A DNA stretch of 64,000 bases, from contig NZ_QGTG01000003.1 of NCBI RefSeq assembly GCF_003182155.1, forward strand, positions 372,001 through 436,000. Direction: 5' to 3'. This document shows, piece after piece, positions 41,401 to 49,701 of the stretch. Position 1 is the stretch's first letter. Each line of letters begins with the position of its first letter. This DNA comes from Chitinophaga sp. S165. Lineage in GTDB: Bacteria; Bacteroidota; Bacteroidia; Chitinophagales; Chitinophagaceae. The notes beneath the pieces were generated by a model that did no database searches, had not been told where the DNA came from, and saw nothing but the letters and a program-made list of their open reading frames with translations. The position numbers and the translations under genes were made by a program.

Positions 41401-42060
41401 TCATTCAATCAACCCGTTTCTGAAAGCATGCATCACGAGGCCGACAATATTCTTGGCTCCGGTCTTTTCCAGCAGCTTCTGGCGAAGGCCTTCTACGGTA
41501 CGGGGGCTCAGAAATATTTCTTTGGAGATCTCCTGGGTAGTATACTCGTTACAGATCAGGCGGAGCACTTCAAGTTCACGGTCAGTGAGTTGGACTTCGT
41601 TGCGGAAGGTAGGCTTGAAGTGCTGTTTGTTCTTGTGCATCACCTTCTTCAGCAGGGCAAGGTTTACGTTCTCATTGAAGTAAAAGCCTTTTTCGTAGGT
41701 GGTACAGATAGCTTCGTAAATTTCTCCGGGTTCTGCATTTTTGAGCAGGTAAGCGTTAGCGCCGTTTTCGATGAGGTGTACGATGAAGTTATCGTCTTCA
41801 TACATGGTGAGAACGATCACTTTAACATTAGCATATTTTTCACGCACCTTTTTAGTGGCCTCAATGCCATCCATATTGGGCATTTTCAGGTCCATCAGTA
41901 TAACGTCAGGCTGTTGCTCTTCCATTATCTGCAGTAGATGCACCCCGTCTTCAGCTTCAAACACAACGCTTATATTCTCGTAAGGGGTGAGGGTATTAAT
42001 AACGCCACTACGAAAGATCTTATGATCATCGGCGATGGCTACTTTAATGTTGTTCACCAT
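41401..42060 (-). CDS. NarL/LuxR-type response regulator
   Basis: 219 residues. The receiver domain has 'VAIADDHKIFRSG' and the phosphoacceptor Asp in 'PDVILMDLKMPNMDG' (near 58), Lys in 'LLKNAEPGEI' near 108. The LuxR helix-turn-helix is 'LTDRELEVLRLICNEYTTQEI' through 'LSPRTVEGLRQKLLEKTGAKN' (about 152-200). It pairs with the histidine kinase upstream (135 bp gap), the usual output for HisKA_3 kinases of Bacteroidota. Targets are unknown. Confidence 0.95.
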   Translation of the reverse strand: MVNNIKVAIADDHKIFRSGVINTLTPYENISVVFEAEDGVHLLQIMEEQQPDVILMDLKMPNMDGIEATKKVREKYANVKVIVLTMYEDDNFIVHLIENGANAYLLKNAEPGEIYEAICTTYEKGFYFNENVNLALLKKVMHKNKQHFKPTFRNEVQLTDRELEVLRLICNEYTTQEISKEIFLSPRTVEGLRQKLLEKTGAKNIVGLVMHAFRNGLIE

Positions 42061-42195
42061 AGGGGAAGGCTGTTTAAATATTTGTTAGATTGTCCCTTTG
42101 CTAATACAGAATGATAGCACTGCCATGACAGGGAGGTAAGGTCCCAGGTCATAGGATATCGACTGCTCAGCAGGACAAAGCTAGAAAAATTCGTG

Positions 42196-42999
42196 CTATT
42201 CCTCGGCGCTTTGGAAATTTTCCAACCTTATTTCAGCATTTGTACCGCAATTCTGGCCGGGAAGATACCTGATACTGCCACCAATTACGTTGAGACGGCT
42301 CTCAATATTTTTCAGTCCGAGACTACCGGTCTTCTGGCGGGAGTTCTCCAGTGAGCGGAGCAATAAGCCGTTTCCGTTGTCTGTCACATTGATTTGCAGT
42401 AAGTTAGGGGTGCTTCTGTAAGTGATCTCTATCTGTGTGGCCTGGGCATGTTTGAGAATGTTATTGATGAGCTCCTGCACAACACGGTAGATGTTCAGGG
42501 CTTTTTCAATATCTACGTGCTGCAGCCCGCCTTCATCCTTAAACAGGATCTTCACCTGTTTGTTCTTGTTCATCAGGTTACAAAAGGAATCGAGCGCTTT
42601 GGATAGTCCGAGGTTTTCAAGTGCCTGGGGATGGAGACTTTGAGAGATGAAGCGGAGATGCTGTATGATCGTATCGGTAAAATCTTTGGTTTCCTTTAAC
42701 TGTTCTAATTCTCCGTTACCGGTTTTCAATAAAGGTTGTAACTGGTTAAGATTGAGTTTCAATACGGATAACTGCGCCCCCACTTCATCATGGAGGTCTT
42801 CGGCAATGCGTTTGCGTTCCTGTTCCTGGCCTTGTAAAATGGCCATCAGCCGTTCTTTCTGTAATTGCAGATCTTTATCACGGATAGCCAGTTTATGTTG
42901 TATTACCTGCTTTTGCTGAAATATAACCAATACTATTACCAGGATGCTTAATAAGCACATGACTGCTGTCCCGATAATGAGTATGTCTGAAAATCTCAT
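42196..42999 (-). CDS. Sensor histidine kinase (HisKA_3)
   Basis: 267 residues. One N-terminal transmembrane helix ('ILIIGTAVMCLLSILVIVLV', about 6-25) with almost no periplasmic domain, then a coiled-coil and the HisKA_3 dimerisation helix 'IAEDLHDEVGAQLSVLKLNL' (phospho-His near 71). The HATPase part is 'VVQELINNILKHAQATQIEI', 'DNGNGLLLRSLEN' and 'GSLGLKNIESRL'. It has no sensor of its own, so a neighbouring membrane protein, whose stop overlaps its start by 4 bp, may sense the signal. Confidence 0.95.
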   Translation of the reverse strand: MRFSDILIIGTAVMCLLSILVIVLVIFQQKQVIQHKLAIRDKDLQLQKERLMAILQGQEQERKRIAEDLHDEVGAQLSVLKLNLNQLQPLLKTGNGELEQLKETKDFTDTIIQHLRFISQSLHPQALENLGLSKALDSFCNLMNKNKQVKILFKDEGGLQHVDIEKALNIYRVVQELINNILKHAQATQIEITYRSTPNLLQINVTDNGNGLLLRSLENSRQKTGSLGLKNIESRLNVIGGSIRYLPGQNCGTNAEIRLENFQSAEE

Positions 43000-43664
43000 G
43001 AATGGACCTTTTTAGCTTTTGAAAGACCAATAAATAAAAGTATCAGTTGAATGATGGCGGCACCAAACGTCACAGCAAGCGTTAAACGTGCGGAGCCTTT
43101 TACTCCTTTATCACCAAAATTCAGGATACTATAGGCAAGAGAAAATAAGAAAAAGCTACAATGATAAATAAAGATCCCCGCATTATACCAGAAGTCAGGC
43201 ATAGAATTGATAAAGATGGATTGTTGTACCAGTTCTTCATCACGAAGCAATTGCCAGAAAAAGAGTGCTCCATAGATCATCAGGATAAGCGTTTCGGCGG
43301 CTATAGCATAAGAGTTGTAAACGTTGGGACCTTCAAGAAAAAGATAGTCAAGTACGACAAATACAAATACAGGGACTATCATTACCTGTGTAATAAGTCT
43401 GATTGGTTTAGATTTAATTATCTCATGAAAGTATGAGGATAGTATTACGAACTGTATGAAATACATCGAATTCCAGAACCACAGATTATTTCCCCAGATT
43501 TGAGCGACAACCTTTGAGCCAGTGGCAAAAAAAATACTGCTGATCAGATAGTAGAAAACCCACTTTCCGCTTTTGTCAAGCTTACTGAAGTGAATAATAA
43601 AGGGGATCAAAAGCAAGCATTCGATCCCCCAGGTAATGTAAAACAAAATTAAATGAATGTACAC
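42996..43664 (-). CDS. Multi-helix membrane protein, candidate sensor partner of the kinase
   Basis: 222 residues with about seven hydrophobic helices and no enzymatic motif: 'MYIHLILFYITWGIECLLLI' opens helix 1, 'WVFYYLISSIFFATGS' helix 2. I do not recognise a family, though 7-TM proteins encoded next to HisKA_3 kinases are common in Bacteroidota. Its stop overlaps the kinase start by 4 bp (ATGA). A natural reading is that it senses a membrane-related signal for the kinase; this is inference. Confidence 0.7.
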   Translation of the reverse strand: MYIHLILFYITWGIECLLLIPFIIHFSKLDKSGKWVFYYLISSIFFATGSKVVAQIWGNNLWFWNSMYFIQFVILSSYFHEIIKSKPIRLITQVMIVPVFVFVVLDYLFLEGPNVYNSYAIAAETLILMIYGALFFWQLLRDEELVQQSIFINSMPDFWYNAGIFIYHCSFFLFSLAYSILNFGDKGVKGSARLTLAVTFGAAIIQLILLFIGLSKAKKVHS

Positions 43665-43692
43665 TTAGCTTGGGTTTAAATAGATGAACCAC

Positions 43693-44100
43693 TCATGGAC
43701 AATCTGCAGGGCATGGAAGACCGGTATCAAGCGCACCGCCTTCATCATCAACTACACCTTTCGCTGCAGAAGCTGAAAATGAGTTGGCATCTGTGGTTTC
43801 TGTTTTCTTTTTGTAAAGAATGTTCTGACCCTTTTTGTCAACAGCATAAATTACCATTTTTCTGTCTTCAATTCCGTCATTGTCAGTATCATTACCGTAG
43901 TAGATACGTAACCCGGTAATGTCTTCCTGGCAGGAAAGAAGCTCCAATAATTTGTCTTTTCCGAAGAAATAAGCCTGGATGAACTCATCATTCCCGTATT
44001 TCTTCCTTTTTTTGTTCATGTAATTGCCCCTTATTCTTTCGGCTTCCTTCTTGGAGATAAAGGAGCCAGCGTCTGGGGGAAAGTGTTTTGGCTTCTCCAT
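43693..44100 (-). CDS. Small protein of unknown function, Cys-containing tail
   Basis: 135 residues, no signal peptide. A charged N-terminus ('KKEAERIRGNYMNKKRKKYG') precedes 'FIQAYFFGKDKLLELLSCQ' and 'GLRIYYGNDTDNDGIEDRKM', then a strand 'VIYAVDKKGQNILY'. The tail is Ala/Gly/Asp-rich and ends 'LPCPADCP'. I do not recognise a named family. It lies 28 bp upstream of the membrane protein/kinase operon on the same strand and may be its first gene. Confidence 0.6.
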   Translation of the reverse strand: MEKPKHFPPDAGSFISKKEAERIRGNYMNKKRKKYGNDEFIQAYFFGKDKLLELLSCQEDITGLRIYYGNDTDNDGIEDRKMVIYAVDKKGQNILYKKKTETTDANSFSASAAKGVVDDEGGALDTGLPCPADCP

Positions 44101-44524
44101 GTGTGCTGTGGTTTTTTAAGTTGATGGTAAAATTATTATAAATAATCACTCGGCAAAGCATCTATGCATATAACATCTTCGTACCATGTAGTGTTTTAAT
44201 AATGCATTAATTATTTGACAATCAATTTTTAATGATGGTTTTATCCGTTTTTAGCCCCAAAACACTTCCGTACCCCTCCACAAAAAATACGTAGAACTAC
44301 GCATTCTTTGCAAACAGTACTTTAACGCTTGTTTGACAATCATAACTTATCAATCTTTGCATAGTGAGTTACAGATGAATTCTTTAACACACACGAGCAT
44401 AGTAATGGGCCTTTCTACCCATGTTTGTTCTTCCTTTACTAGACAATGCAGAGAAAATAACGGCTATCCATATCGGCCAGGATGAGGTTAAGTATGTTAA
44501 CCCCTTCTTTTAAATCTTAAAGCT
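44101..44524. other. AT-rich divergent intergenic region
   Basis: 424 bp between divergent genes. It contains CGTAG/CTACG (a 5-bp palindrome near 44291) and a possible weak promoter, TTTGAC at 44332-44337 with AATCTTTG at 44352-44359. No gene longer than about 26 codons was convincing. Confidence 0.4.
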
Positions 44525-45391
44525 ATGTGTTATCTGTTAATTGGAAACATTTCTGCATTGATCTCGGAAGAGTGTACAGAACCTTTGGTAGATGCATTTT
44601 TACGTGTTTATTTACCAGATGGGCGCCACCCCTTAGGACCCCACCCCCAAAAAAACGTATTTAATGGTCCCGGTCAGCTTACCGCGGGACAGGTCGAAGC
44701 AAAGCGTGACCGCTTACTTGCCGAGACCCGATTGGATGAGAGAGGTGATTTTACGCTGACCTGGGAACAACTGCATCTTTTTACGGAACCGCTTGAACTT
44801 GACATTTGTCTGCGCCATATGCCCGAACAGGCAGACATCAGAGGAATGGAATCCCATTACCACCTGAGTACACTGGCGCCAGACTGGAAACGTTCAGGCC
44901 TGCGATACGTCGCAGCTTATGCATACATTTTACCAGCAGAAAGCTGGAGCCAGATAAGGGCCAATTATGGTACCTGGGTAATTGCCGGCACAGTCAGGCA
45001 GTTACATTCCAGAGAGGGACAAGCAGCATTAAAAGTAGAAGCGTACAATGCCGGAAACCATCGCTTATTGGGATGCGCGCGTACCGACGAAAAAGGACGC
45101 TATCAACTCCGGTTCAGCCGGAAGGAACTGACCAGCAGACTTATGCTGGTTGGAGAACGCCGTCAGGTAAGTGGACCGGATATCTACTTCAAAGTATACC
45201 GGGACAAACAACTGCTCTGGGAAGAAGAAGCCCAGGTAGGAACAATGCCGGAACGGAAATCTATAAGTTCCTGTAGCATGATCAATATCTTCATGCAGGA
45301 CAGGGGCAGTAAAAAGACATCAGGCTATGTACCCGGTTGGTTAAGCAATTGGGCAGTGCCAGGACGAAAGTCCTCACTGGTAAGTCACTAA
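44525..45391 (+). CDS. Protein with two transthyretin-like domains, 288 aa
   Basis: Not assigned to a named family. No signal peptide is evident. Two beta-sandwich repeats can be seen by parallel motifs: 'ETRLDERGDFTLTWEQL' near 66-82 and 'CARTDEKGRYQLRFSRKEL' near 181-199, each followed by 'LELDICLRHM' or 'DIYFKVYRD' strands. This pattern is that of transthyretin-like or CarboxypepD_reg-type modules. The C-terminus is basic and Ser-rich. It may be a structural or phage-tail-like element, but nothing else supports that. The gene is followed by a bidirectional terminator. Confidence 0.6.
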   Translation: MCYLLIGNISALISEECTEPLVDAFLRVYLPDGRHPLGPHPQKNVFNGPGQLTAGQVEAKRDRLLAETRLDERGDFTLTWEQLHLFTEPLELDICLRHMPEQADIRGMESHYHLSTLAPDWKRSGLRYVAAYAYILPAESWSQIRANYGTWVIAGTVRQLHSREGQAALKVEAYNAGNHRLLGCARTDEKGRYQLRFSRKELTSRLMLVGERRQVSGPDIYFKVYRDKQLLWEEEAQVGTMPERKSISSCSMINIFMQDRGSKKTSGYVPGWLSNWAVPGRKSSLVSH

Positions 45392-45477
45392 GAGATAAGG
45401 TACTATTTAAACCTATATTCCAGTACTACAAGCCTTCAGTATTACGTTTGGTGACCCACACATACACATTCAGTAAA

Positions 45478-45516
45478 AAACAGCTACCCGTCTAACAGTT
45501 CCCAGGGTAGCTGTTT
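45478..45516. terminator. Bidirectional intrinsic terminator
   Basis: CAGCTACCC (45481-45489) and GGGTAGCTG (45505-45513) with a 15-nt loop, A-run on the left and T-run on the right. Serves the convergent TTR-like gene and PI-PLC gene. Confidence 0.9.
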
Positions 45517-45525
45517 TTTTTATGC

Positions 45526-46497
45526 CTAAAAATTCGTGTTTACGATCAGGGAAGCTCTCTCCGCATTCACAAAATCCATTGGTATAACACCAAATCTTCC
45601 ATGCGTATTTGTTGTAAAATAGGTATTCAACCTCGGGTTGATATTCCCCGATACCGTTGTAATGCTCGGAATACCGAAGATCAGTGACTTGTAACCACTG
45701 CTGAAATTCACGTACAGTACGTTGTTGCTTGTAGTCTTCGCTTCAGTGAACAGTGTATTGATGTTGTTCCATTTAACATTGTTGTCAGGTACTACATACT
45801 GGTCCTGCACCTTCAGATTTGCATTACTATTGTTGATGGTAAAAGTGGTATTATCAGCCCAGGCAGTAGCATCAATACCTTTTGGTGCAGCTGTAGCGCC
45901 GAACCTTCTGAATAACACGATCTTTCCTCTTACCTGTCCCAATGTAGGGATAGTCGCGCCTAAAGACCAGAAGCTGGCATACTGCTGTACATAGGTGTCA
46001 AAAGTCTGCTCGAAGCTCCTGGTATTGTCAGTAGCATCATATTCTTCCTTTACACTCATGATGATAGTCTCTCCCGGATGGCTGGTCAGAAAGCCAGTAC
46101 AGGCCAGTAATACGTCATTGAAATTCAGGTTCTGATAGATCGCGCCATGATGAATAGCGAACGCATTGCCAATGTGGCGGCAACGGATGTCCAGGAAACG
46201 AACGCCTGCTTCCAGTTGTGCCGCTATGGTCAGATCCTGGCATTTAGCCGTACCCGATACCGGTTCCTGGCGCGCACCACTGTCATGTGTGCCGGGAATG
46301 GACAGAGATGCAATACTACTGTTATCAGGAAGGCCGGTCATCCAGTTATTCATGGCTACAGCAGCAGCTTCTGTGGTAACGGCTACTTCATTGTCCGCCT
46401 TCAGTTTTGGCGAGGTGATGTCTTCTTTGGTACAGGAATTGAAAAATACAGCAGACAGCAGGATGCCTGCAACGGGCATGAAACGTTGTGTGTTCAT
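45526..46497 (-). CDS. PI-specific phospholipase C-like lipoprotein
   Basis: 323 residues. The N-terminus 'MNTQRFMPVAGILLSAVFFN' then 'SC' is a lipoprotein signal, acceptor Cys22. The PI-PLC X-box-like domain follows: 'LSIPGTHDSGA' (first catalytic His), 'GVRFLDIRCRHIGNAFAIHH' with the second His, and 'SHPGETIIMSVKEEY'. The enzyme cleaves phosphatidylinositol or acts as a glycerophospholipid phosphodiesterase at the outer surface. Because Bacteroidota may contain inositol lipids or meet host GPI anchors, substrate is open. The chosen start at 46497 gives the lipobox; an upstream in-frame ATG at 46560 would hide it. Confidence 0.88.
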   Translation of the reverse strand: MNTQRFMPVAGILLSAVFFNSCTKEDITSPKLKADNEVAVTTEAAAVAMNNWMTGLPDNSSIASLSIPGTHDSGARQEPVSGTAKCQDLTIAAQLEAGVRFLDIRCRHIGNAFAIHHGAIYQNLNFNDVLLACTGFLTSHPGETIIMSVKEEYDATDNTRSFEQTFDTYVQQYASFWSLGATIPTLGQVRGKIVLFRRFGATAAPKGIDATAWADNTTFTINNSNANLKVQDQYVVPDNNVKWNNINTLFTEAKTTSNNVLYVNFSSGYKSLIFGIPSITTVSGNINPRLNTYFTTNTHGRFGVIPMDFVNAERASLIVNTNF

Positions 46498-46660
46498 CTG
46501 TGTAGGTTTAGGTTTATAAGGTTTTATAGGTCTTCTTACAGGCTTCCATCGGTACATCACTTATGCGGTCCTCTCACTATTAAGACACACAAGATAACAG
46601 GCCCAACTATCATAAAAAAGGACTTAACAATACGGTAATAATAGGAGGAACTATGCAGTA

Positions 46661-46714
46661 ATGAAACAGCCTGCCTGGTAAATAGATCATCTATTATCAG
46701 GCAGGCTGTTTCAT
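46661..46714. repeat. Hairpin with 17-bp perfect stem
   Basis: ATGAAACAGCCTGCCTG (46661-46677) and its complement at 46698-46714, continued by a partial AATAGAT/ATCTATT pairing in the loop. No T-run follows on either strand. Between xerD and PI-PLC genes. Confidence 0.8.
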
Positions 46715-46809
46715 CTCCATCCGGGCCATCGGCCGTTTTGATAAGTCTGAAACAGAGCGGCTAACAGGAAAAGTTTCCTAAAATAACTCATCTGTAACCC
46801 ATATTCGAG

Positions 46810-46872
46810 CCATATATAACCCATATATATCCCATACCTCTTAAATATGGGATATATATGGGTTATATATGG
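46810..46872. repeat. 27-bp perfect inverted repeat of TATATGGG units
   Basis: Arms 46810-46836 and 46846-46872 are perfectly complementary, loop 9 nt. The right arm is the first part of the tandem array below. Confidence 0.9.
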
Positions 46873-46897
46873 GTTATATATGGGACATATATGGGAC
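46854..46897. repeat. 11-bp tandem repeat array (four units)
   Basis: ATATATGGGTT at 46854 and 46865, ATATATGGGAC at 46876 and 46887: strict 11-bp period, one turn of DNA. The GGG faces one side of the helix. The facing left arm holds complementary copies. Confidence 0.9.
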
Positions 46898-47104
46898 ATC
46901 TCTGAGAACAGGCTATGGTAACAGCTTTGCTGGGACAGTATAAAATAGTTATTTTGTTACATTTTGTAAATAAGGTATTAACGCATTTCTATAATGCATA
47001 ATCTGTTTAGTTTAGGACCATTTTTTTATGTTTGGAAGGAAAACGGCAGGGTGAACCGGACAGGTCAAAAAAGGGGAAAATGAAATCAACCCGTGGGGTT
47101 TGAA

Positions 47105-48001
47105 TCAGAATCGGGGATGGAACCGTTGCAGGGTATCTCTTAAAAATTCCCTGTCAAGGTGGGTATAGATCTCGGTCGTGGTAATACTCTCATGGCCGAG
47201 CATTTCCTGGACGGCACGGAGGTCGGCGCCGCCTTCTACAAGATGGGTGGCAAACGAATGCCGGAAGGTATGGGGAGACACCTGTTTGTTGATGCCCGCT
47301 GCGGTAGTAAGGTCTTTGATGACAAGGAAGATCATCACCCGGGTTAATGCACTGCCCCGACGGTTAAGGAAAAGGATATCTTCATGGCCTTTTTTTACGG
47401 GTACATGCACCCGTATCTCATCTTTGTAGATATTGATATACTTGATAGCATCCGGTCCGATGGGCACCAGGCGCTCTTTATCGCCCTTACCCACTACGCG
47501 GATGAACCCTGCATCAAAATGTAACTGGGAGATCTTCAGACTGATCACTTCACTGACACGCAGGCCACAGCTGTACATAGTTTCCAGGATAGCCCGGTTC
47601 CGTTGTCCTTCCGGGGTGCCTGCTTTTACCTGGGCAATGATCTGTTCTATTTCATCAAAGCTGAGCACATCCGGTAGCTGCCGGCGTGTTTTAGGCGCTT
47701 CAATTAGCTGGGTAGGGTCCTGGCGGATGATATCCTCCAGCAAAAGGTACTTGTAAAAGGCCTTGATACCGGAAATGATCCTGGCCTGGGAAGTGGCGCT
47801 CATGCCCAGGTTAGCGATCCATTGTACACAGGCCTGTAATTCAGCCAATGTGACCTGGTCGGGGGGGAACTGCTGGCCGGCAGACTGGAGGTACTGCACC
47901 AGCTTTTCCACGTCGCGGATATAGGCCTCGATCGAATTGGCAGACAGGGAACGCTCCAGTTGGAGATAAGCTTTGAATCCTTTCAGGTAAATATCCCACA
48001 T
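47105..48001 (-). CDS. xerD: Tyrosine recombinase XerD-type
   Basis: 298 residues, the usual XerC/XerD length. N-terminal SAM-like DNA-binding domain ('FKAYLQLERSLSANSIEAY'), then the catalytic domain with Arg in 'YSCGLRVSEVISL', Lys in 'GKGDKERLVPIG', 'HTFRHSFATHLVEGGADLRA' (His and Arg), 'LGHESITTTEIYTHLD' (His and the nucleophile Tyr). Works with a XerC partner at dif to resolve chromosome dimers. The ATG at 48001 is preferred because upstream residues lack resemblance; the ndk terminator sits directly upstream. Confidence 0.93.
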   Translation of the reverse strand: MWDIYLKGFKAYLQLERSLSANSIEAYIRDVEKLVQYLQSAGQQFPPDQVTLAELQACVQWIANLGMSATSQARIISGIKAFYKYLLLEDIIRQDPTQLIEAPKTRRQLPDVLSFDEIEQIIAQVKAGTPEGQRNRAILETMYSCGLRVSEVISLKISQLHFDAGFIRVVGKGDKERLVPIGPDAIKYINIYKDEIRVHVPVKKGHEDILFLNRRGSALTRVMIFLVIKDLTTAAGINKQVSPHTFRHSFATHLVEGGADLRAVQEMLGHESITTTEIYTHLDREFLRDTLQRFHPRF

Positions 48002-48019
48002 GGGCGGCAATTTAACGAA

Positions 48020-48052
48020 AAAAGGCCCTCCCGGGTGAAGGGAAGGCCTTTT
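48020..48052 (-). terminator. Intrinsic terminator of ndk
   Basis: AAAAGGCC-C-TCCC, 7-nt loop, GGGA-A-GGCCTTTT. On the minus strand a T-run follows. It ends 19 bp before the xerD start. Confidence 0.85.
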
Positions 48053-48089
48053 ATATCTTCGACCGGTATTAACTACCGGACCTGCACAA

Positions 48090-48509
48090 TTAGAATTTTT
48101 CCAGACCGGAGAAGAAGAAGTTACCTTCGATCTCTGCGTTCTCGTCAGAGTCAGAACCGTGAACGGCGTTACGGCCGATAGATTCAGCATATTCTTTACG
48201 GATAGTACCTGGTTCTGCATTCGCAGGGTTGGTAGCACCGATCAGTTTACGGAAATCTTCCACAGCATTGGCTTTTTCCAGGATAGCTGCCACAATGTGA
48301 CCGCTGCTCATGAATTCTACCAGTTCGCCGTAGAAAGGTCTTTCTTTATGCACAGCATAAAACTCACCAGCTTTCTCTGCAGAAAGACGGGTCTGTTTCA
48401 TTGCTACGATACGGAAACCGGCAGCGTTAATTTTGTTCAGAATACCACCGATGTGCCCATTTTCAACGGCATCCGGCTTAATCATTGTAAAAGTTCTGTT
48501 GTTAGCCAT
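48090..48509 (-). CDS. ndk: Nucleoside diphosphate kinase
   Basis: Transfers gamma-phosphate among NTPs and NDPs. 139 residues, full length. 'TFTMIKPDAV' near residues 6-15 and the phospho-His motif 'IGRNAVHGSDS' near 114-124 are the family signature. Start ATG 48509, with a TACATTTG box on the minus strand 34 bp upstream and its own terminator. Confidence 0.97.
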   Translation of the reverse strand: MANNRTFTMIKPDAVENGHIGGILNKINAAGFRIVAMKQTRLSAEKAGEFYAVHKERPFYGELVEFMSSGHIVAAILEKANAVEDFRKLIGATNPANAEPGTIRKEYAESIGRNAVHGSDSDENAEIEGNFFFSGLEKF

Positions 48510-48542
48510 ATATTTAGATTCCTAATTAACTAATTTTGCGCG

Positions 48543-48550
48543 CAAATGTA
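48543..48550 (-). promoter_or_regulatory. Bacteroidota -7 box of ndk
   Basis: TACATTTG on the minus strand, 34 bp upstream of the ndk ATG. Confidence 0.5.
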
Positions 48551-48638
48551 ACCAGAATTTGTTTAGTGATGAAAAAAAAGAGAACTTCGCACTTCATTTT
48601 TTTGGCAGAAACGGTTATATTTTATTGTTAATATCAAA

Positions 48639-48652
48639 GCAGGCATGCCTGC
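48639..48652. promoter_or_regulatory. 14-bp perfect palindrome upstream of the DHH gene
   Basis: GCAGGCATGCCTGC, 18 bp before the ATG at 48670. Possible dimeric regulator site. Confidence 0.35.
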
Positions 48653-48669
48653 ATACTTAAAGGTTAAGA

Positions 48670-49674
48670 ATGAAGAGGATAGAGGAAATTAAGCCCTTGC
48701 TGGAGACCCCTAAAAGAGTGGTGATCACAATGCATCAGAAACCAGATGCCGACGCAATGGGCTCATCACTGGCCTTATACCATTATCTCAGACAGAAAGG
48801 TCATGATGTAACCGTTATTTCCCCTACCAATTTCCCGGATTTCCTGATATGGATGCCTGGTGCGAAGGAAGTAATTGATTTTGAATCCATGCAGGAAAAG
48901 GCGCTCAAGGCGCTGGACGGGGTCGAATTGTTGTTCTGCCTGGACTTCAATGCATTGTACCGTACAAAGAGTATGGAGCCATATCTGACACAGATGGCCT
49001 GTACAAAGATCCTGGTAGACCATCACCTGGAGCCTCAGCCTGTTTTTGATTATGGTATCAGCGATACTACAGCGGCTTCCACCGCCCAGCTGATATATGA
49101 GATCATATATAAACTGGGAGACGAGCAACTGATCAATGAAGATATGGCCCAGTGTATCTATGCGGGTACCATGACTGATACCGGTTCCTTCCGTTTTACG
49201 TCTACTTCCGCCAGAGTACACCGTATGGTGGCCGATCTGTTTGACCGCGGTCTTAAACATGAGATCATCCACTCTGCGATCTACGATAATTTCCTTGAAA
49301 ACCGACTGCGTTTCCTCGGCCATAGCCTGCTGAACCGTATGGAGGTGTATTACGAATATAACACGGCGATGATCGCTATTCCGTACACGGACCTGAAGCG
49401 TTTTGACCTGCAAACCGGCGATACTGAAGGAGTGGTGAACTTCCTGCTCTCTATTCAGGGTATCAAACTGGCAGCGCTGATCATAGACCGCCATGCGGAA
49501 ATAAAACTATCCTTCCGTTCCAAAGGTGATTTTGACGTGAACACGTTCGCCAGAAAGTACTTCGACGGTGGCGGCCATTTCCATGCTGCCGGCGGACATA
49601 GCGCCGAATCGCTTGATAAAACCATAGAGCACTTCATAGAAGCCATTAAGGAAAACGAGGAACAGTTACAATAA
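48670..49674 (+). CDS. nrnA: DHH/DHHA1 phosphoesterase (NrnA-like oligoribonuclease / pAp phosphatase)
   Basis: 334 residues, cytoplasmic. 'MHQKPDADAMGSSLALYHYL' (residues about 21-40) supplies the first metal-binding Asp pair, 'DFNALYR' near 100, 'VDHHLEPQ' near 116-123 is the DHH motif, and 'GGGHFHAAGGHSA' near 300-312 is the DHHA1 motif. Family members degrade short oligoribonucleotides, pAp or linear dinucleotides such as pApA. The last fits with cdaA being nearby, but NrnA-like versus GdpP-like preference cannot be decided; no PAS/GGDEF region is present. It is 27 bp upstream of the FKBP gene. Confidence 0.85.
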   Translation: MKRIEEIKPLLETPKRVVITMHQKPDADAMGSSLALYHYLRQKGHDVTVISPTNFPDFLIWMPGAKEVIDFESMQEKALKALDGVELLFCLDFNALYRTKSMEPYLTQMACTKILVDHHLEPQPVFDYGISDTTAASTAQLIYEIIYKLGDEQLINEDMAQCIYAGTMTDTGSFRFTSTSARVHRMVADLFDRGLKHEIIHSAIYDNFLENRLRFLGHSLLNRMEVYYEYNTAMIAIPYTDLKRFDLQTGDTEGVVNFLLSIQGIKLAALIIDRHAEIKLSFRSKGDFDVNTFARKYFDGGGHFHAAGGHSAESLDKTIEHFIEAIKENEEQLQ

Positions 49675-49701
49675 GTTATTCAATCCTACTAATACAGTCA
49701 A

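Larger units (their letters stand above)
46498..47104. other. 607-bp region with two hairpins and an 11-bp tandem array
   Basis: Gene-free by my reading. It contains the 17-bp hairpin at 46661-46714 and the array at 46801-46897. A 62-codon minus-strand frame across the array is repeat-derived and rejected. Confidence 0.6.

Noticed and set aside
46711..46899. Minus-strand 62-codon frame over the TATATGGG array
   Set aside because: Its residues are just translations of the repeated unit and the frame covers both arms of the hairpin.
47105..47105. Idea that the xerD locus marks an integrated mobile element
   Set aside because: The protein has normal XerD length and neighbours are core genes (ndk, DHH); no repeats or attachment sites are seen at its edges.
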